NCBI GenBank assembly: GCA_035772405.1
Contig: JAYKKM010000348.1
Span: 4,901,833 to 4,965,832, forward strand
Direction of reading: 5' to 3'
DNA from: Chrysogorgia sp. JL179-B06
Lineage: Eukaryota > Cnidaria > Anthozoa > Scleralcyonacea > Chrysogorgiidae
DNA: 64,000 bases
The notes beneath the pieces were generated by a model. That model was not told where the DNA came from, searched no databases, and saw only the letters and a list, made by a program, of their open reading frames with translations. The first letter of the stretch is position 1. Every line of letters starts with the position of its first letter. Shown piece after piece: positions 58,282 through 64,000 of the stretch. Position numbers and translations under genes: made by a program.

Positions 58282-61200
58282 TTATTTTTTCCCTTTCTCT
58301 GATGGCTCACGAACCAAACTGAGCAGCTTGTCCATTTTAGCAATTTCGTTTTCGGGACCCTTTGCCTTTTCCTATGAAAAGAAAAACCAAAAGTAGAAAG
58401 ACTTTATTTGCTTGTCTACTTCATTCAGTTTTCTAATCGGCCTGAATTCTTACCTTCGCTGTTGTAGCTTTCCTTAAATTGGGTGAAAGTTTTAGGGATG
58501 ACACATAACCTCTAAATAATGAAAAAATGAAATTTTGTAAAATTAAATGAGGTTATGAAATAACCAATGTTAAAAGCAAAGGAGCGCGCGACGGTGTGGT
58601 AATCAGAAACGCCAGTGGCACGAAAATTACGAAACTGCAGATGTATGTGTGTGTTCATTACAACCTCTATGCGCCGGCAATTGGCAAAGACGAGGGCTGA
58701 TCAAGTACCATAACGTGAAATAAAGAGGGACACATAGCTTGCAATGCCGATCGAATAATGAAAGTATGAGCATGACCTATGACTATGTAGTATAATATAC
58801 CCCCCGAGGAAACATGACAGTTTTGTTGATGGTGCGCAAGAAAAAACGCGGCTCACGTTTCGATTTAAAGACTTCATATCGTCACGATGTCGGGTTACGG
58901 TTAGGGTTAAGTACAATATCGACACATGTTTTTAAACAAATGAAAGAAAAGAAATAATTTAAGAACTAGAAGTTACTATCGCAAGGAAAGTGCTGCCTCA
59001 AAATTCAAGGCAGTTGTGATATTGTGCCAAATAGCACAAATAAGTGGCGGGCTTATTGAAGTCAACAGATGTAAGTCAACAGAATCAGATGTAAGTTGAA
59101 CAGTTAATATTGAAGTCAACAGATGTAAGTTCAACAGTTGCATAAAAATGCAGTTGAACATAAAGATAAAATAGTTGTATAACATAGTTCTCTGTACAAG
59201 GCTTGCATAAGAAATACAGTTAAATATGAACACTAACAACAAACTAACAACTGCCAGAAGTTCAGCACTAAAGACAGGGGCGCACATTCGAAATATTTGT
59301 GGGGGGGTGCTTTTCGATCTGGGACCGACTTTTATGTTCGTATCTGATAAATGTACGGATATGTATACCCCCTTCATTCCTTCATGTTCCCAAAGCAATA
59401 CAATTAAAAATTCAAATGTAATACAGCACTTTATTTTGAGAAAAATTTAGCATATTGTATAGCGCTAACGCACTATAGCTTAAGTCTAACAAAGAACACT
59501 TTAATTTGTTTATAATATATGGATTTTTGTAATTATATACACTGAAACGTCCCTGAGAAGTGTCGCCATGTAAGGCCCAAATGTAATGCAAATGATCTCA
59601 AACAAAGGATTTTGCTCATTTGCATTAGATTCGGCACATGAAAAGTGCGACGTTTGAATTAAGCCTGGTCATATACATATATGAACATCTTTTAAATTAC
59701 TCAACACTAATAATGCGACGAACGATCAACTAGTTTGTCTAGATAAAGTAAGTTAGTTTGTCTAGGTTAATCGAGTCTGTCAAATCTCTTTCGCATCCAA
59801 AGGTCTGAACGCATCACTGTCTTTATGAGTTTCAGCCTTGAGAAACTGCGTTCACTTGATGCCGACGTGATGGGCGCTGTCAAGATCATGTGATAGCATA
59901 TATACTACTTCAAGTCAAGGGAAAGATCGTCTGGAATTTTTTCGCACAACGTGCTGCTTCTGCAATCTTTTTTATATCTGGTTTGTTTGCTTGGCAGTGA
60001 TCTCTAAACGTTGTAAGTTCAACATGTAAGAATCTTCGTCAGATTGCAGCGATTCAGGAAGCATCTTTACCAGGGACTTGAGCTCTTCCGGTTTTGGGTC
60101 TTTGTCGTAAAGTGGAAGGAGAAGACCAACAGCCGGGGCAAGGATGTTACAGGCAGCTTTGACGTTATCTGTAAGTGTGGATTTGGACGTCCAGGATTTG
60201 AAGAAAAGTCTTTTCTGTAGAAGTCCTTGAGATCAAGGTGTGCATCGATTTCATGGCATTCTGAAAAAACAACAGCTGCATCTATTTGGTTATCCAAATT
60301 ATCCTTGTCGTCGCGTAAGTGGCGCAGTGTGGCAATAGTATCATGAGCAGCTTCTAGAGACACTCTGGATTTGCTTTCTCAAAATCTTGGTTTTCACCAT
60401 AACATTTCTCATGAACATATTCAAACGATTTCACTCTTGCTAGTAGATTATTTGCCTTCGCTTTGGTCTTGGTATCATCTATCCTGCAACTCTTCTAGTG
60501 ATTTTACAGTTTCTTTGTGAATTGACCAAATTTATAGTAATCATTAAACAGACATTCAGATTAGCTACAAACGCGCAAATCAATTAAACTTTACAGTTGA
60601 AATGACAACCTGTAAGACTTATATAACGGAAACTTCGAGTCGAAATGACGACGTGGCACAGACATAACCGTTTCGACCGAAGTGTTATGAGTCGGAGCAT
60701 GGATAGTAGAAAGAAAATAAGTCGCTTTATTATCCATGGTCGGAGATGCAACTGAAATTCGACATTGAAACAACGTCTTTTCCCGACGTTGTCGCAACGT
60801 TGACAAAATGACGTTATCACATTGTGCGACGTCGCGACCCAATTTCAACCAAAAATCGACGTCATTATAAACGGACTGCTTGTTATTTAATCGTTAGCAA
60901 GTAACTATACGCGAATATATTGTAACTCACTAACTTCATGGCTGCATATAAAATGAAGAGCCTAATTTAGCATAATAAGATATTTTGTAACTAGTTTTGT
61001 CTTTATTGGACACGAATATTACATAATATTTTTCAGGGACGAACGGGACCGAAAAAAATGTCTGATGGATAATTTGGGACCGACTTTTCTGACCGATTCT
61101 CAATTTTTGGGGGGGTGTCACACCCCCCACACCCCCCCATAATGTGCGCCCCTGACTAAAGATGACGATTGGCGAACGAGGCTCTTCACTAAATATTGTG

Positions 61201-63948
61201 GCCCTAGTAGCTAAAGAGATTTTATTTTGTTTGCATGCAGGCCGTTGGCGAGTTCTATCCGAACCTTTGATTCAGATAGTTTCCGCATCCGGCGATTATA
61301 CGAACATCTACGAGTTACGTCATAAAACGTCATAAATCTGTGGATGAAAAATCGAGCGTGATTTTAATGTAGATCGACTATACATAGTTCCGCGAAGAGG
61401 TCTGGGTACGAGACACAGCAACCCAAGTCAAGATTAGTGTGCTGCCGAATTATAATACAGAATGCAATATTCAAGTAATTAAAACGAGATAAGATAAATG
61501 GAAAAGTCATCGTCAAACTAAAAGAGAAATAAATTAAAGAACTCTTTCATAATGGCGACCATTCCTTTATGTGCATCTAAATTAGCCTTTAGGACCTCGA
61601 TTGTGTGTCAGCAATAGCGTAGAGTCTGGTTGCTATTAATAGCTCAAAAAGCGGACAAACAAACCAAATTTGACTCACAAATGATTGCAAATGAGCTATT
61701 TCTTTTGTTATGGCCGCAATAATTATGGGTAAAAGCGGACAAACATCGATGCTGACGTCATCTCGACGGAGCGCTATTCAAAGGAATATTGGCTTCCTAA
61801 CGAGGTTATAAAGCTAATTTAAATGCACATAAAAGAATATTTAAAATGGTAGCCATTATGAAAGAGGTTTACTAAATACAAGATTAACGGATACAAGACA
61901 CAAGATAAACACCTGTCATCACCAGCTATGATTATCGGGTGAACTTGATTGAAAGCTATATGTGTTAACTTTGTCTTCTTCTTAGCAACAACTAAACAAA
62001 TCCAAAAGATAACTTATTTTACTTAGCAAAGAAAGAAAGAACAAACAATAAAAAATACATGAAGCGATGACTAAAAGAGTGAGTACAAACTACAAAGTTG
62101 TATAATAGATACAATATTAGCGGCCAAACTATCACTATAGGATTTCAATGAGACGAGATACAGTTTGGAAGCGATTATTGTATGTAATAGATAAAATACG
62201 AGCGGCACATCTGTATGTACTATTTAAAGCACGCGTAGGAGTGTTTTATCAGATATAAGTTTGGTAAGTTCGTTGGCGTAGTAATTTTGAAAAATAACGT
62301 TGTCTAAGCCGAGAAAATCAAAGCTAAAGTTTATGTAAATTAGGATGAATCTTTATCACATATAAAGATACGACACGGTGGTGATTTTCCTTTGTGTTTT
62401 CCTCATGAATTATTAATGAGTTTTTTAAGGGCATTTACAGCACGAGCCATTGTAAATCCCATACAGATCTGACGCGAGTATTTTGTCGTACTTGTGAAAT
62501 GAACCAATGAACGATGCTATAGGCTTAATTAGTATTCATAATTTTGTAAAAGATCGTCCTAATAAGCATTCATAACTTTGTTAAAGATCGTCTAATCAGT
62601 ATTGAATCTTTATTGAGCTTTACATGTGCTATACATGTGACCAAAATACCACGCTGTGATTGTGGCTTAGCCTCATTAATTATTCATGAATTTCACAAAT
62701 AACATTAAAATACAAATGCATATAAATAACCAATTGTTTACCAACCATGTTGGTGTGATTTAAGCCATTTTAAAGTGCCTATAACGTCAAAAATTTTATT
62801 GTTTTATTTGGAAAAACTTTTAAAATGATAAAGTAACTTCTTTTGCTTCTTCGTTTTGTTTTTGAAATATTTCAGTTTGTTTGATATGCAAATGTCTGGA
62901 ATTTCGTCACACTGCATGTCAATGACTTACCGGAGAAGTTTGCCTATCACTTTCATTCTCGAACGAAATCTTTTAAAATCAAGACGTTTGGTGTAGAAAC
63001 ACGCGCACATGTTATTCACACCTTAGGGTTTTCATTTCATGAAGGCAAAGGTACATAACATTCTCTGATAAGTCATTATGCATGTGTGACGAAATTCCAG
63101 ACATTTGTATGTCAAACAAACTGAAATATATCAAAAACAAAGCGAAGAAACGAAAATCTTCAAAAGAAGTTACTTTATCGTTTTAAAAATTCTTCCAAAT
63201 AAAACAATAAATTTTTTTGACGTTATAGCCACTTTAAAGGGATATGGCAATATAAATTAACTTTGTCTCATTTGAAAGAACTCGTAAAATGGTATAAGAA
63301 GACCTTTTACAATTTTTCTATATCTTTCTTGGTTTTTGAAACACTTCAGATAATTATGACAAAAGACAGTCTACAATCCGCCATCTTGTTGTAATATTTG
63401 ACCTAATTAACTAGGAAATTGGTGACGTCACAAGCAGGGTAAACCTGATGCAACTATACCCCATAGGTGACCGAATTTCCGCGGAAGGCTTTTTAAAATG
63501 TTGTGGGCCAATTGAAAATGGAAATGCAACATAATCGGTTTCTGGCTCATAATGTCGTAAGGTTGGCAAGATAAAAATTTCACTTTACCCTACTTATGAC
63601 GTCACATGCATATCGAAAATAATTCCAAGATGGCGGACAGCACGCTGTCTTTCGTCAAATTATTTCGAAAACCAAAAAAGATAAGGGAAAATTGTAAAAG
63701 GTCTTGTTATACCATTTCACGAGTTCTTTCAAATGAGACAAAGTTAATTTATATTGCCATACCCTTTAAATGATTTTAAATTGATGGATGTTTATGTAAA
63801 TGAGGACGATGCAGTATCCTATTTATAACAACTAATTAAGTAGCCATTTCTTTTGTTTTTCATTGTGAATTATTAATGATACACATTACTTACTGGATTG
63901 CTCACAAATGGGCTCATACTTGCTGATAGTTAGATCATAGACATGCAC
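58282..63948 (-). CDS. DNAI1: Axonemal dynein intermediate chain 1, 3' end
   Basis: Partial; it continues beyond the right edge. Exons seen: 63948-63894, 61991-61913, 58511-58454 and 58371-58282, phases consistent. They encode the last WD-repeat blades and tail: VHVYDLTISKYEPICEQS, then VAKKKTKLTHIAFN, VHPIIIAGDDRGYVSSLKLS followed by PNLRK, and EIAKMDKLLSLVREP before the stop. This matches the C-terminus of DNAI1 (outer dynein arm IC1/IC78), which anchors the outer arm in motile cilia. The 1.9-kb intron 63893-61992 contains the right triplication break (62645) and two adjacent TTAA MITEs. The intron 61912-58512 carries the hAT at 59275-61154. The last three exons recur as orphans in copies 1 and 2. 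Confidence 0.94.
59275..61154 (-). mobile_element. 1.9-kb hAT element, copy 3
   Basis: Third copy of the hAT with CAGGGGCGCACATT ends and ACTAAAGA duplication, inside the functional DNAI1 gene. Confidence 0.9.
62774..63233. mobile_element. TTAA-flanked foldback MITE in DNAI1 intron
   Basis: 460 bp between TTAA at 62770-62773 and 63234-63237. Arms contain AACTTTTAAAATGATAAAGT and TTTGATATGCAAATGTC. Same family as 8371-9023. It shares its right TTAA with the next element. Confidence 0.8.
63238..63765. mobile_element. Second TTAA-flanked foldback MITE
   Basis: 528 bp, ends AGGGATATGGCAATATAAAT and the inverse, finishing TATTGCCATACCCT. TTAA at 63234-63237 and 63766-63769. Related to 14581-14950 through the GAAAGAACTCGTAAAATG arm. 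Confidence 0.85.
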
Positions 63949-64000
63949 CTGAAGAAAAATAAGTTATAGACAGGTTAATATACACCTTAGCAATAACTGT

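Larger units (their letters stand above)
50133..62645. repeat. Tandem unit copy 3 (12.5 kb)
   Basis: Last unit. After GTGACCAAA at 62645 the sequence passes into single-copy DNAI1 intron (ATACCACGC). Contains the third CHAC2, orphan CAMK4 exons 1-2, and the DNAI1 3' exons that are still linked to the rest of DNAI1. Confidence 0.97.

Noticed and set aside
62645..62770. Candidate small DNAI1 exon reading ...NHTNMV before GTAAAC
   Set aside because: No acceptor upstream, and the true exon (61991-61913) supplies the whole stretch with matching phases.

Overview
The window is nuclear DNA of an invertebrate animal. It is AT-rich, its genes are split by short-to-medium GT-AG introns, and it is dense in small DNA transposons. 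The presence of snurportin, a CaMKIV-type kinase, mitoribosomal mL65 and an axonemal outer-arm dynein chain shows a ciliated metazoan. The style of repeats makes me guess a cnidarian or other early-branching animal, but the sequence does not name the species.

Layout, left to right. Positions 1-1452 (+) hold the 3' end of mL65/MRPS30. All later genes lie on the minus strand: TRMO (4628-3109, 2 exons, complete), SNUPN (13927-5132, 9 exons, complete, 356 aa as modelled) and CAMK4 (27342-15906, 11 exons, 322 aa as modelled). Then come CHAC2 (30982-27920, 3 exons, 188 aa) and the 3' end of DNAI1 (63948-58282, continuing off the right edge). I derived the exons by matching splice sites, phases and family motifs by eye; the phases of all joined exons agree.

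The most striking structure is a tandem triplication of about 12.5 kb (24236-37597, 37611-50119, 50133-62645). Its left break lies in a hAT transposon inside CAMK4 intron 2 and its right break lies in a DNAI1 intron. Both internal junctions carry the same 13-nt filler. Each unit holds CAMK4 exons 1-2 with their upstream DNA, a whole CHAC2, and the last three DNAI1 exons. The net effect is three intact CHAC2 genes, one intact CAMK4 (plus two orphan 5' ends that could act as distant alternative promoters) and one DNAI1 (plus two orphan 3' ends). Copies 2 and 3 are sisters; copy 1 alone carries an 836-bp foldback insertion with target duplication.

Introns and spacers are built from nested mobile elements. 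These include hAT elements with CAGGGGCG-like ends and mostly 8-bp duplications, TTAA-flanked (piggyBac-like) foldback MITEs, TTA-flanked Harbinger-like MITEs, a mariner-like MITE, LINE 3' fragments, a MITE family carrying a tandem array of a GAGACATTACGCTAA-type motif, and degenerate telomere-like CCCTAA tracts. I see no rRNA, tRNA or CRISPR.
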